From positions 86,167-150,166 of the forward strand of contig PKUJ01000025.1 in NCBI GenBank assembly GCA_002869565.1: a stretch of 64,000 nucleotides of DNA, in the 5' to 3' direction. Source of the stretch: Arcobacter sp. Lineage in GTDB: Bacteria > Campylobacterota > Campylobacteria > Campylobacterales > Arcobacteraceae. Below, one piece after another: positions 9,674 through 18,096 of the stretch. The first letter of the stretch is position 1; each line of letters starts with the position of its first letter. The notes below the pieces were generated by a model. The model ran no database searches and was not told the DNA's origin. It saw only the letters and a list, made by a program, of their open reading frames with translations. The position numbers were made by a program, and so were the translations under genes.

Positions 9674-10714
9674 TTATTTAGTATTTTTATTTATTGCTTC
9701 TCTAGCTTTATCAACAAGCATTTTCCCATCTATACCTTTTTGACTTACTTCTTTTATCCATTTTTCAACTACTCTTTGACCTGCCTCATTAAACTCATCA
9801 ACTGCTTTATCATCTAAAGTAATTATTTCAGAATCTTTAGAGTTTTTCTGCATTTTTATACCTGGTTTTTCTACATCCATCCATAATTGCCCAACTTCTT
9901 TAACCATATCAAGATTCAAACTCTTTTCTAATACACCTTGTAACTCTTTAGGTAATGAATTAAATTTATCTTTATTCATAAGAAGTAAAAAAACTGAAGT
10001 ACCAAATCTACTTCCATTTTTTCCTTCTGTTGAATATTTAGTTAACTGATGAAATTTAAATGGTGGAAAAACTTCATAAGGGATAAGTGCTCCATCAACT
10101 GCATTTTTAGACAAAGCTTGTGGCAATGCAGGTAAAGGCATACCAACTGGTTCTGCACCAAACTCTTCAATTAGCCACCCGCCAGTTCTTGAAGGAGTTC
10201 TAAGTTTTAGACCCTTTAAGTCAGAAATAGAAGTAATTTTTTTATTTACAGAATGAATTGCATTTCCGGCATGCACATAAACCATAAGTGGTTTAGTCTT
10301 TTTAAAATCATCTTTAATTAAATCAAAGTTTTCTTTTATTGCTACTGATGTATCTAAAGATGAACCTTTGTGAACTGTAGGAAGTTCAAATACTTCAGTT
10401 CGAGAGAAAACTCCCGGAGTATATCCAGCAACCGTCCAAACAATATCAACAACACCATCTCTTGCTTGTTTATAAAGTTCATTTGGTTTTCCACCTAAAG
10501 TCATAGAAGGGAAAACTTCTACTTTAATTTTACCCTTAGACATTTTTTCAACTTTTTCTGCCCAAGGAAGAAGAAATTTCGTATGAGTTGGTGCTTTTGG
10601 ACTATGTAAATGATGAACCACTAAAGTTATTGGTTTTTCATTTGCAAATAAGCTATTTGATAGAACTGTTAAACTTGCAATAATTGCGACAAAACTCTTT
10701 TTTATTTTTTTCAT
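9674..10714 (-). CDS. dctP: TRAP transporter substrate-binding protein DctP (orphan), 346 aa
   Basis: Periplasmic solute-binding subunit of a TRAP transporter. It has a signal peptide (residues 1 to about 24, KKIKKSFVAIIASLTVLSN), then the DctP fold with AVDGALIPYEVFPPFKFHQ and the arginine of LKLRTPSRTGGWL, where the family binds the carboxylate. It is closely similar across its length to the DctP at 17039-18073. No dctQ or dctM is next to it; the operon continues instead with the hydrolase and vanA. It probably delivers a second aromatic carboxylate (such as vanillate) to the DctQM of the lig operon, which is inference. Confidence 0.92.
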   Translation of the reverse strand: MKKIKKSFVAIIASLTVLSNSLFANEKPITLVVHHLHSPKAPTHTKFLLPWAEKVEKMSKGKIKVEVFPSMTLGGKPNELYKQARDGVVDIVWTVAGYTPGVFSRTEVFELPTVHKGSSLDTSVAIKENFDLIKDDFKKTKPLMVYVHAGNAIHSVNKKITSISDLKGLKLRTPSRTGGWLIEEFGAEPVGMPLPALPQALSKNAVDGALIPYEVFPPFKFHQLTKYSTEGKNGSRFGTSVFLLLMNKDKFNSLPKELQGVLEKSLNLDMVKEVGQLWMDVEKPGIKMQKNSKDSEIITLDDKAVDEFNEAGQRVVEKWIKEVSQKGIDGKMLVDKAREAINKNTK

Positions 10715-10768
10715 TTTTCATCCTTAAAATATTACTTCTAGAAATAAAATCAATCAAGATTATTATTT

Positions 10769-10823
10769 CGAACAAACGTTACAAAACTATAACATTGACA
10801 ATTTTAAAGTTCGCTTAACGTAC
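10769..10823 (-). promoter_or_regulatory. Promoter and operator of the dctP-hydrolase-vanA operon
   Basis: On the minus strand a near-perfect copy of GTTCG-N5-CGAAC lies at 10809-10823 (one base changed, GTACG). A TATAGT -10 box (10786-10791) follows and the half-site TTCG at 10769-10773 is exactly 40 bp from the palindrome. The same three parts with identical spacing occur upstream of the lig operon. The palindrome falls where a -35 box would be, which fits an activator of the IclR class. This is the main content of the 289-bp gap to mobA. Confidence 0.6.
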
Positions 10824-10965
10824 AAATGTTCTAAAATAGCTTAGAATAGCATTAAAGTAGCATTTTTTTTATAAAAGCAGTTTTTTAGGTGATTCTTTAT
10901 TGAATTTAAATTTAAGCTATTTTTAAGTAAAAAATTAATTTTGTATTTTTTTTATGAATTTAGAT

Positions 10966-10991
10966 AAAACTAGGAAAAACTTCCTAGTTTT
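10966..10991 (-). terminator. Terminator of mobA
   Basis: AAAACTAGGAA (10966-10976) pairs with TTCCTAGTTTT (10981-10991) around a four-base loop, 12 bases past the mobA stop. The minus-strand sequence after it is T-rich. It reads as an intrinsic terminator that isolates mobA from the vanA operon promoter. Confidence 0.7.
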
Positions 10992-11003
10992 AAATTTAAA
11001 AAC

Positions 11004-12884
11004 TTAGTCTCTTAGTAAAAAAATATTAGAGAAAAATACTTCTAATTCTTCATATGCATCAAGAGGTAAAATATTAGCTACATATTGATCAGGTCTTACA
11101 ATAATAATACAACCTTTTTTTCTATCTATATCTCTTATATTAAAAATGTCATTATCATTTTTTAAATCTGGACAATACATTTTTTCATAATCTTTTAAGC
11201 CATATTTTCCAATAAGTGGTTTTAATAAACTAGGTAAATTTTCAAACTCTAAATCATGATGATGTTGTTGAAAAATACTATAAACACTTATAACAGAATC
11301 TATATCTTCATCCTTTTTTGTATATTTTAAAATTGGAGATTTTTCTGAACTTTCTAAATAGTCACACAACTTATAAATTTTAGAGCTAATATCCATAGGA
11401 TTAGAAGAATCTGCAAAAGCATATATTCTAAATTTCGCATCAATTTTAACTGTATGACCTAAATGTATAGGTTTTGCATCCCCTAATCTCACAACTGGTG
11501 CAGAATGAAATCTCTTACCGATATCAAAACCTTTTGCTAAATTTTGATATTTATTATTACCTGTTAAAATTGATTTTTCATACTGAACAGAAAGTCCTGC
11601 GGTAAAAGTTCCACCTTCAACAAAATGATCTTTTACACTTACTGTTTTATTATCAATTGGTGCACTCATTACTCTAGCCCATTTATGGTCATAATCAATT
11701 AAAGCTTGTGCAATAGCCCGTCTTTCTGCTGAATATGTATGAAGTAAACTTTCATCACTTTTTCCTGTTAATACAGAAATCAACTTCCAAGCTAAATTAA
11801 AGGTATCACCCATAGAAACATTCATTCCTTGACCTGCTTTTGCACTATGAGTATGACAAGCATCTCCTGCAATAAATACGTGAGGATTTTTATTTTCAAT
11901 TTCACTTTCAAGGACATCATCGAATTTATCAGTTAGACTATGCCCCACTTCATAGACAGACCACCATGCAGTTTCTTTTACATCAATCTCATAGGGATGA
12001 AAGATTTCTTTACTAGCTTCAATTAATCTATCTAAAGTTATATTTTTACTCTCACCTCTTTGTTTTAATTTATCTAATTCAACATAGATTCTTAGTAGCT
12101 GTCCACCCTCCCTTGGGATTAATAAAATATTTCCTTTATTTGCAGACTTTATTATATTTTTAAATCTAATATCAGGAAAATTTGTTTTAACTAATACATC
12201 CATCACACCCCAAGCTTGACCTTCTCTATCACCTTTTAATTCTCTGCTAATTGATTTTCTAACTAAACTTCTAGCTCCATCACAACCAACTACATATTTT
12301 GCTTTTATAGTTTTAGTTTTTCCATTACAATCTATTTGTGCTAAATTTGGATACTCTTTATTTATTTCATCAAATTCTAAATCAACTAAAGAGTGATTAT
12401 AATCCACTTCTAATCTTGTTGGAGAGTTTTTCATTAGCTCTAAATACATATCATGTATTCTTGCTTGATTTAAAACTATATGTGGCATTTCAGACAAACC
12501 ATCTTTTACATCTTGAACTCTTGTATCTCTGGTAATATTTTCAAGATTCTTTTCATCAGGCTTCCAAAAGTTTGTTTCATTTACCCAATAGCCCTCTTTT
12601 AAAACTTTTTGGGCAAAACCAAAAGCTTCAAACATTTCCATAGAACGGCAAGAGACACCATCTGCTTGACCTAATACCATTGGAGCAGCTTTTTTTTCTA
12701 TTATTCTAGTTTTGATTTCTGGATATTGAGACAATTGAGCAGCTAATGTTAAACCTGCTGGTCCACTACCTATAATTAATACATCTACCTCTTCAGGAAG
12801 CTCTCCTTGAATACTTTCATAACCTTTTGCAATAGTATGAATATCTGGACTACCTGGATGAAAACCATTTACATGAAACTGCAT
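11004..12884 (-). CDS. mobA: 3-hydroxybenzoate 4-monooxygenase
   Basis: Large flavoprotein hydroxylase converting 3-hydroxybenzoate to protocatechuate. The opening MQFHVNGFHPGSPDI is nearly that of the Comamonas testosteroni MobA as I remember it. The FAD motif VLIIGSGPAGLTLAAQL is at about 34-50, followed by GQADGVSCRSMEMFEAFGFA. The second FAD motif is FIAGDACHTHSAKAGQGMN, near 337-355. The C-terminal about 180 residues form the thioredoxin-like domain of the phenol hydroxylase group. Length (626 aa) is close to the 639-aa reference. AAGGA precedes the ATG. It is a single-gene transcript divergent from a MarR gene, as mobA/mobR are in Comamonas. Confidence 0.93.
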   Translation of the reverse strand: MQFHVNGFHPGSPDIHTIAKGYESIQGELPEEVDVLIIGSGPAGLTLAAQLSQYPEIKTRIIEKKAAPMVLGQADGVSCRSMEMFEAFGFAQKVLKEGYWVNETNFWKPDEKNLENITRDTRVQDVKDGLSEMPHIVLNQARIHDMYLELMKNSPTRLEVDYNHSLVDLEFDEINKEYPNLAQIDCNGKTKTIKAKYVVGCDGARSLVRKSISRELKGDREGQAWGVMDVLVKTNFPDIRFKNIIKSANKGNILLIPREGGQLLRIYVELDKLKQRGESKNITLDRLIEASKEIFHPYEIDVKETAWWSVYEVGHSLTDKFDDVLESEIENKNPHVFIAGDACHTHSAKAGQGMNVSMGDTFNLAWKLISVLTGKSDESLLHTYSAERRAIAQALIDYDHKWARVMSAPIDNKTVSVKDHFVEGGTFTAGLSVQYEKSILTGNNKYQNLAKGFDIGKRFHSAPVVRLGDAKPIHLGHTVKIDAKFRIYAFADSSNPMDISSKIYKLCDYLESSEKSPILKYTKKDEDIDSVISVYSIFQQHHHDLEFENLPSLLKPLIGKYGLKDYEKMYCPDLKNDNDIFNIRDIDRKKGCIIIVRPDQYVANILPLDAYEELEVFFSNIFLLRD

Positions 12885-12908
12885 ATTTTTTCCTTTTTAT
12901 TATTTTAT

Positions 12909-12922
12909 GTTGTATATACAAC
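12909..12922. promoter_or_regulatory. MarR-type operator, copy 1
   Basis: Perfect 14-bp palindrome GTTGTATATACAAC in the mobA leader, 25 bases before the mobA ATG. An identical copy lies 43 bp away and a third lies upstream of the MarR gene. Binding here would block transcription already started. Confidence 0.65.
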
Positions 12923-12951
12923 TCTAGAGACAAAAAAAATAACACTTAGGT

Positions 12952-12965
12952 GTTGTATATACAAC
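12952..12965. promoter_or_regulatory. MarR-type operator, copy 2
   Basis: Second perfect GTTGTATATACAAC. It abuts the inferred mobA -10 hexamer (TAAAGT, 12964-12969, minus strand), so a bound repressor would cover the start site. Confidence 0.7.
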
Positions 12966-13001
12966 TTTATCATTCTATATTTTAAAGTTCGCTTAACGAA
13001 C
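12964..13001 (-). promoter_or_regulatory. mobA promoter with GTTCG-N5-CGAAC activator-type site
   Basis: A perfect 15-bp palindrome GTTCGTTAAGCGAAC (minus strand) occupies 12987-13001. A -10-like TAAAGT lies at the same distance as the TATAGT boxes of the lig and vanA promoters. The 40-bp half-site of those two promoters is absent here and is replaced by the MarR operators. This suggests mobA responds to the common aromatic-acid regulator and also to its own MarR repressor. Confidence 0.55.
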
Positions 13002-13065
13002 AAAAGTTTACTATACAAAAAACAAGTTTTTTTATAAAAATTTTCAAATTTAATTTTTTACAAAG

Positions 13066-13079
13066 GTTGTATATGCAAC
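13066..13079. promoter_or_regulatory. MarR-type operator, copy 3 (one base changed)
   Basis: GTTGTATATGCAAC, one base from the other two copies, 27 bases before the ATG of the MarR gene. Its place suits autoregulation. Confidence 0.65.
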
Positions 13080-13105
13080 AGTTAGAAATCTAATTAAGGA
13101 ATTCT

Positions 13106-13537
13106 ATGGAAACAAAAATAAAAAAATCTATTGGCTTTTCAATATCTCATACTGCCAATTTATTAAATAGTTCAATTAATAAAAAAATTAAACCCTTTGG
13201 TATTGCAATTGAACAAAGAGCTATATTAGAACTTATTAATTCGAACAAAACTATAAAACAAACGGAACTAGTAAACATCTTATCTAAAGATAAAACAACA
13301 ATAAGTAGGACTCTTAAAGCTTTAGAAGATAAAAACTATATAATAAAAGAAAAAAGTGATAATAGGATATATATTATAAAACTTAGTAAATTAGGGCAAA
13401 GTGTTCTAGAAAAAAGTGAAAAAGTGGTATCCAAGTTTAGAGAGAAAATTGACTTAGAATTAAGTTCTGAAGAGATAGATAATCTATATAAAATTTTAAA
13501 TAAATTAGAAAAAGTAGCAAGACAAAGTATTGATTAA
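13106..13537 (+). CDS. MarR family regulator, likely MobR-like repressor of mobA
   Basis: A 143-aa winged-helix protein. The helix-turn-helix is TELVNILSKDKTTISRTLKA (about 47-66) and the wing is KSDNRIYIIKLSKLG. It is divergent from mobA with three copies of a 14-bp palindrome between them, one near its own start. In Comamonas a MarR protein, MobR, represses mobA and is released by 3-hydroxybenzoate; the same is likely here but inferred. AAGGA precedes the ATG. Confidence 0.88.
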   Translation: METKIKKSIGFSISHTANLLNSSINKKIKPFGIAIEQRAILELINSNKTIKQTELVNILSKDKTTISRTLKALEDKNYIIKEKSDNRIYIIKLSKLGQSVLEKSEKVVSKFREKIDLELSSEEIDNLYKILNKLEKVARQSID

Positions 13538-13544
13538 GTATTTT

Positions 13545-13579
13545 TTGAAAGTAACAAGACTATCTCTTGTCACTTTCAA
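13545..13579. terminator. Stem-loop between convergent mobR-like gene and porin gene
   Basis: A 15-bp stem (13545-13559 with 13565-13579) with one mismatch and a five-base loop lies just beyond the MarR stop and just before the end of the minus-strand porin gene. There is no strong U-tract on either side, but its place between convergent ends fits a bidirectional terminator of the lig operon and the MarR gene. Confidence 0.6.
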
Positions 13580-13584
13580 GAGTA

Positions 13585-14886
13585 TTAAAACTTATAATTT
13601 AAATAAAGTTTAGCCACAGTCATTTTATCATCTGGATCAGCTGGATTATCATAATCTACTCGTGCAACTTGTAATCTTGTAGATAATCCTTTAAATGCTC
13701 CATTAAATTTATATCTTATATCTGCTTGTATCTCTGATGCTCCATCCATATATGCTCCTCTTGAAACATTTGCTTGACCTTTATCAGTTTGAGAATATCT
13801 TGAATAAGCAAATAATGTAAATACTCCTGGAATTAATTTAGGAACTAACATTATTGATGTTGAACTTACTCCTGCAAAAAAATTATCTGTAAACATTTGT
13901 CCACCATTATATTTGAAGAAGTTTGGTACATGTCCAAGATTCCCAATAAAGTCACCATCATCATCCACTCTTGTATACGCAAGTTTAAATCCAGTATCTG
14001 CAATCTTACCACCTAATTTAATACCATACATATTTGTATCTTCATCATCAGAAAGATAACCACCTACAGTTCTACTATCATAATCTGCAACGGCATAGAA
14101 AGCTCCAATTGATAAAGGAATTGAAGTTGGTAGTTTATAATTAAATGCTCCATAATAAGTTTTATATTTATCATCAGTTGCTACTGGTGCATCGGTAGGA
14201 TTTCCTACTTCATCTGTTACAGCTAAGTATTGTCCTTCTAATGTTAAATTATTAATACTGTTATTTTTTGCATAAACTGAATATGTAGGTTTTTTATAGT
14301 GAATAATTCTTGCATCATTAGTTGTACTGTATCTTTCATACCAATCTTTTATTGCATAAAATCTAACTTCTGTTTGAGGTAAATCTTTATTTACAATTGA
14401 TAATCCATGAAAGGTATCTACTAATGGATTTGAATTTGAAATAGACATTAATGTAGTTGAAATTGATTGTCTACCAGCTTTTATTTCTGTATTACTTCTA
14501 GTATATGACAAGTTTGCAAGATATAAATTTGAACCTTCCTGCGTTATTCTACTTTCATTTTCATTATAAAAAGTAGGCGCATCAGCTGTAGTACTATTTC
14601 CATTTTCTAAATCTAAACTATGCGCTGTTTGAAAACCAACTTCTGCTTTAAACCCTTTATAATCAGCAGTTTCATATTTTAGTTGTAATGCTATTGCTGA
14701 TGAATGTGCATTATTAAATGGTCCAGCTTCTGTTGAATCTGTGGATGAACTCATTACTGTTATAGATCTAATCTCTCCACTTGCTTTTCCACTTGTTATT
14801 GACTCTCGTAGACTATCAGCATTTGTATTAATTCCTAATGCAGAAACTGCAGCCAATGCGATATAACTTTTTTTTAAATTAATCAT
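13585..14886 (-). CDS. Outer-membrane porin (Campylobacterota OprD-like), 433 aa
   Basis: A signal peptide of about 23 residues (ending GINTNA) precedes a protein rich in alternating beta strands and ending in LYLNYKF, with the terminal aromatic residue typical of outer-membrane beta-barrels. The motifs LEVGFQTAHSL-like and KAGRQSIST resemble OprD-type specific porins of this phylum. As last gene of the lig operon, separated from dctM by two stem-loops, it likely lets aromatic carboxylates into the periplasm for the TRAP binding proteins. Substrate specificity is inferred from the operon. Confidence 0.85.
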   Translation of the reverse strand: MINLKKSYIALAAVSALGINTNADSLRESITSGKASGEIRSITVMSSSTDSTEAGPFNNAHSSAIALQLKYETADYKGFKAEVGFQTAHSLDLENGNSTTADAPTFYNENESRITQEGSNLYLANLSYTRSNTEIKAGRQSISTTLMSISNSNPLVDTFHGLSIVNKDLPQTEVRFYAIKDWYERYSTTNDARIIHYKKPTYSVYAKNNSINNLTLEGQYLAVTDEVGNPTDAPVATDDKYKTYYGAFNYKLPTSIPLSIGAFYAVADYDSRTVGGYLSDDEDTNMYGIKLGGKIADTGFKLAYTRVDDDGDFIGNLGHVPNFFKYNGGQMFTDNFFAGVSSTSIMLVPKLIPGVFTLFAYSRYSQTDKGQANVSRGAYMDGASEIQADIRYKFNGAFKGLSTRLQVARVDYDNPADPDDKMTVAKLYLNYKF

Positions 14887-14958
14887 TCTTCTTCCTTTGT
14901 ATGTAAACTAAAAGTTAAGTTATTATTTAGTAAAATAAAAGGGTAACTTAGCTTTCAA

Positions 14959-14986
14959 AGTATAAAACTCTGCAAAGTTTTATACT
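14959..14986 (-). terminator. Stem-loop in the dctM-porin gap
   Basis: AGTATAAAACT (14959-14969) pairs perfectly with AGTTTTATACT (14976-14986) over a six-base loop. It sits between dctM and the porin gene and could be an internal attenuator or an RNA processing/stability element that sets porin expression apart from the rest of the operon. Confidence 0.5.
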
Positions 14987-15027
14987 AAATTTTGATCTAA
15001 CTTACATTAGACACCAATACGGTACTA

Positions 15028-15085
15028 CCATGGATACTGCTTTCCAACTCAAATATTTAAGACAGAAGGAAAGCACAATCCATGG
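15028..15085. repeat. Long inverted repeat downstream of dctM
   Basis: An 18-base arm starting CCATGGAT and ending GCTTTCC (15028-15045) pairs with 15068-15085 at 16 of 18 positions, with a 22-base loop. Together with the neighbouring stem-loop it makes the 221-bp dctM-porin gap highly structured. It may stop transcription or protect an mRNA end. Confidence 0.6.
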
Positions 15086-15107
15086 AAGAAATTATCCTAA
15101 TAAACAA

Positions 15108-16505
15108 TTATCCCGCCAAAAACCTTGGCATAAATAAAACAATCCATGGTAATAACAGTAATAGACCAATTCTCACAATTTCAGCTGCAAAAAATGGCAT
15201 TACACCTTTAAAAGTTTCTGACATAGGAACTTTGTCTGAAATTTTTGAAATAATAAATACATTTAATCCTACAGGAGGAGTTATAAGGCCTAACTCAACG
15301 GATATAAGTGCCAATATTCCAAACCATATTTTTAGCTCATCTAAATTCATTCCAAAGGCAGCATTACTAGCTGTTACATACTCTCCACCATTAATATTTA
15401 TTAATACTGGCCAAATAAATGGGATAACAACAAGAATCATTGCCATCGAATCCATAAAAAATCCTAGTATAATGAATATAATTAGTATAGAGATAAGTAT
15501 CAACCAAGGATCCATTTGTACATTAACAGCCCATTCTGCTATTGCTTGTGGAAGTCCAGATCGTGTAAAGAAGCCTTTTAAAACCTCTGCACCAAAAAGT
15601 ATAAAATAAATCATTGCACTTGAAACAGATGTTTCAAGTAGACTCTGTTTTAACCTATCTAAGGTTAAACCTTCACCTTTACCAAATCTAATTCTTAAAT
15701 AGACTCCATACATTGCAATAATAAATACACCAGCTGCTGCTGCGGGAGTTGGGGTAAACAGACCTAATCCAAGACCTAAGATAATTGAACCAAAAGTTAA
15801 AACAACAGGAATTAACCTCCATAAAGCTTTATTTCTTTCCTCTTTTGTCAAAGGTTTTGATGCAGGTGCAATTTCTGGTTTTATTCTTACTTGAATGGCA
15901 ATCACTGCAATAAAAAACAGTACAGCAATTAATCCTGGAATAATTGCTGCTTGAAACATTTCAATAATTGATGCTTCTACAACAATTGCATATAAAATTA
16001 ATGCAATTGAAGGGGGAATTAAAATACCAAGTGTTCCACCAGCAGCAAGAGTACCCGTTGATAACCTTGGAGAATAATTTAGTTTATCAAGCTCCGGTAA
16101 TGCAATTTTTCCCATTGTTGAGGCTGTTGCTAAAGAAGAACCTGAAACTGCTCCAAATCCTGCACAAGCACCAATTGCAGTAATTGCAACTCCACCTTTG
16201 TATTTTCCAAGTATTGCGTTCATTCCCATAAAAAGATCTTGTGCCAACTTTGTATGGCTAGCCAAATATCCCATTAATATAAAAAGAGGGATAACTGATA
16301 AATTATAATTTGCTAAATTTTCCCAAAGCAAACTTTTATACTGCATGATATATGGCATAAATCTAATATATGGGACATATAAAGACAGTACAAAAGTACC
16401 AAATATTCCTACAAAAGCCATTGCAAAAGCTACACGAGCTTTTAGCATTAGTAAAATGAAAAATACAGCTAAGCCCAATAACCCTATAATCTCTTTTTCA
16501 CCCAT
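15108..16505 (-). CDS. dctM: TRAP transporter large permease DctM, 465 aa
   Basis: Inner-membrane subunit that carries solute with sodium ions. Many hydrophobic segments span the protein, with family motifs GACAGFGAVSGSSLATASTMG and GGTLGILIPPSIALILYA (about 115-175) and LGLITPPVGLNVFII near the C-terminus. Its ATG overlaps the dctQ stop by eight bases (ATGGGTGA), so translation is coupled. It serves the DctP at 17039 and perhaps also the orphan DctP at 9674. Confidence 0.95.
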   Translation of the reverse strand: MGEKEIIGLLGLAVFFILLMLKARVAFAMAFVGIFGTFVLSLYVPYIRFMPYIMQYKSLLWENLANYNLSVIPLFILMGYLASHTKLAQDLFMGMNAILGKYKGGVAITAIGACAGFGAVSGSSLATASTMGKIALPELDKLNYSPRLSTGTLAAGGTLGILIPPSIALILYAIVVEASIIEMFQAAIIPGLIAVLFFIAVIAIQVRIKPEIAPASKPLTKEERNKALWRLIPVVLTFGSIILGLGLGLFTPTPAAAAGVFIIAMYGVYLRIRFGKGEGLTLDRLKQSLLETSVSSAMIYFILFGAEVLKGFFTRSGLPQAIAEWAVNVQMDPWLILISILIIFIILGFFMDSMAMILVVIPFIWPVLININGGEYVTASNAAFGMNLDELKIWFGILALISVELGLITPPVGLNVFIISKISDKVPMSETFKGVMPFFAAEIVRIGLLLLLPWIVLFMPRFLAG

Positions 16506-17028
16506 CTATTTTTCCCCCTTTATGTAAGAATATTTGGAATGCTAATACTACTGACCATAAAACAAGAGAAATGATTCCAGGTGCATAAAATGGCCATTCA
16601 AACCAACCTAATGTAGTTGAAACAGCACCATCTTCAAAGGATTCAATCATTCCTAAGAACATTAAAATTCCTAAAAATATAACAAAAACTAAAGTACAAC
16701 TAAGCCATAGTATGTCTAAAATTTGTTGCCATTTTGATGAAAATTTATCAGCAAAAAAATCAACTGCTACATGCCCCCTTTGAGCTTGTGCCCAAGGAAA
16801 AAACATCAAGGCTATACAACTAGTTAATAACCTTACTAAATCCTCATATCCAGATAAGGCAGAAACATTCGAATCAAAAATTCTTGCAACTTTATCTAAT
16901 CCAAAAGCTGCAATATTAATAACTGTTGTAAGGACTACTATTAGAAGTAGAATTCCAGCAAAATATAACCACCATAGACATATCTTCTTTAATTTTCCTT
17001 CCAAGTATAATCTTAATCTAGCTTGCAT
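16498..17028 (-). CDS. dctQ: TRAP transporter small permease DctQ, 176 aa
   Basis: Small membrane subunit with four hydrophobic helices. WAQAQRGHVAVDFFADKF is the family's conserved loop after helix two. The frame opens at 17079, inside dctP, but the ATG at 17028 has AAAGGT five bases upstream and gives the usual DctQ length, so it is used here. It lies between dctP and dctM in the usual order. Confidence 0.92.
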   Translation of the reverse strand: MQARLRLYLEGKLKKICLWWLYFAGILLLIVVLTTVINIAAFGLDKVARIFDSNVSALSGYEDLVRLLTSCIALMFFPWAQAQRGHVAVDFFADKFSSKWQQILDILWLSCTLVFVIFLGILMFLGMIESFEDGAVSTTLGWFEWPFYAPGIISLVLWSVVLAFQIFLHKGGKIDG

Positions 17029-17038
17029 AATTAACCTT

Positions 17039-18073
17039 TTATTTACTATATTTAGAAATAGTTTCTCTAGCTGTATCAACTAACTTCTGACCATCAATAC
17101 CTTTTTCTTTTGCTTCAATAATCCATTTATCAACAACTTTCTGACCTGCTTTATCAAACTCATCTAAAGTTTTTTTATCAAATTTAACAACTTCACTATC
17201 TTTTGATTTATTTTGCATTTTTTTACCTGGTTCTTCTAAATCCATCCATAATTGTCCTGCAAATTTTGATAATTCCATACCACTATTATCTAAAATTATT
17301 TTTTGTAATTCAGGAGATAATTTATTAAATCTCTTTTTATTCATTAACATCATAAAAATTGAAGTACCAAATCTCTCTTTGTTTACACCTTCATAAGAAT
17401 AATGAGTTAACTGATGAAATTTATATGGAGGAAAAACCTCAAAAGGTACTAATGCTCCATCAATTGCATTTTTAGATAAAGCTTGAGGTAATGCTGGTAA
17501 GGGCATACCTACAGGTTCAGCACCATACTCTTCAATCAACCATCCACCACTTCTTGATGGAGTTCTAAATTTTAATCCTTTTAAATCTTTTACACTTGTA
17601 ATTTTTTTATTAACTGTATGAATTGCATTTCCAGCTGCTGCATGAATTAATAAAGGAACTACATCTTTATAATCACCTTCAATTAAATCCATATTTTCTC
17701 TAATTGCTATTGTCGTTGCTAAAGAATCCCCTTTATGTACTGTTGGTAATTCGTAAACTTCAGTTCTAGGAAAAACGCCTGGAGTATAACCTGCTAAGGT
17801 CCAAACAATATCAGAGACACCATCTCTTGCTTGCTTATACAATTCATTTGGTTTACCACCCATTGTCATAGTTGGGAAAATTTCAACTTTTAATTTTCCT
17901 TTTGAAGCTTCTTCAATTTTTTTTGCCCAAGGCATTAATAATTTTGTATGTGTTGGTGCTTTTGAACTCATAAAATGATGTACAATTAATGTTTCAGTTT
18001 TTGCATACAAGGCACTAGATAATACCATTGACCCTGCTAAAAACAAAGCACCTCGTGTAAATATATTTTGCAT
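17039..18073 (-). CDS. dctP: TRAP transporter substrate-binding protein DctP, 344 aa
   Basis: Periplasmic binding protein with a signal peptide (cleavage near ALYA, residue 24) and the DctP fold. The carboxylate-binding arginine is in LKFRTPSRSGGWL and the long-helix motif in AIDGALVPFEVFPPYKFHQ. It is a close paralogue of the DctP at 9674-10714. Being directly downstream of ligC and upstream of dctQ and dctM, it probably captures protocatechuate or a related hydroxybenzoate. Confidence 0.94.
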   Translation of the reverse strand: MQNIFTRGALFLAGSMVLSSALYAKTETLIVHHFMSSKAPTHTKLLMPWAKKIEEASKGKLKVEIFPTMTMGGKPNELYKQARDGVSDIVWTLAGYTPGVFPRTEVYELPTVHKGDSLATTIAIRENMDLIEGDYKDVVPLLIHAAAGNAIHTVNKKITSVKDLKGLKFRTPSRSGGWLIEEYGAEPVGMPLPALPQALSKNAIDGALVPFEVFPPYKFHQLTHYSYEGVNKERFGTSIFMMLMNKKRFNKLSPELQKIILDNSGMELSKFAGQLWMDLEEPGKKMQNKSKDSEVVKFDKKTLDEFDKAGQKVVDKWIIEAKEKGIDGQKLVDTARETISKYSK

Positions 18074-18096
18074 AATTACTTTCCTAACCTTTTTTA

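Noticed and set aside
15082..15609. 175-codon plus-strand frame
   Set aside because: It is antisense to dctM, whose protein motifs are strong; the long frame arises from codon bias of a membrane protein gene.
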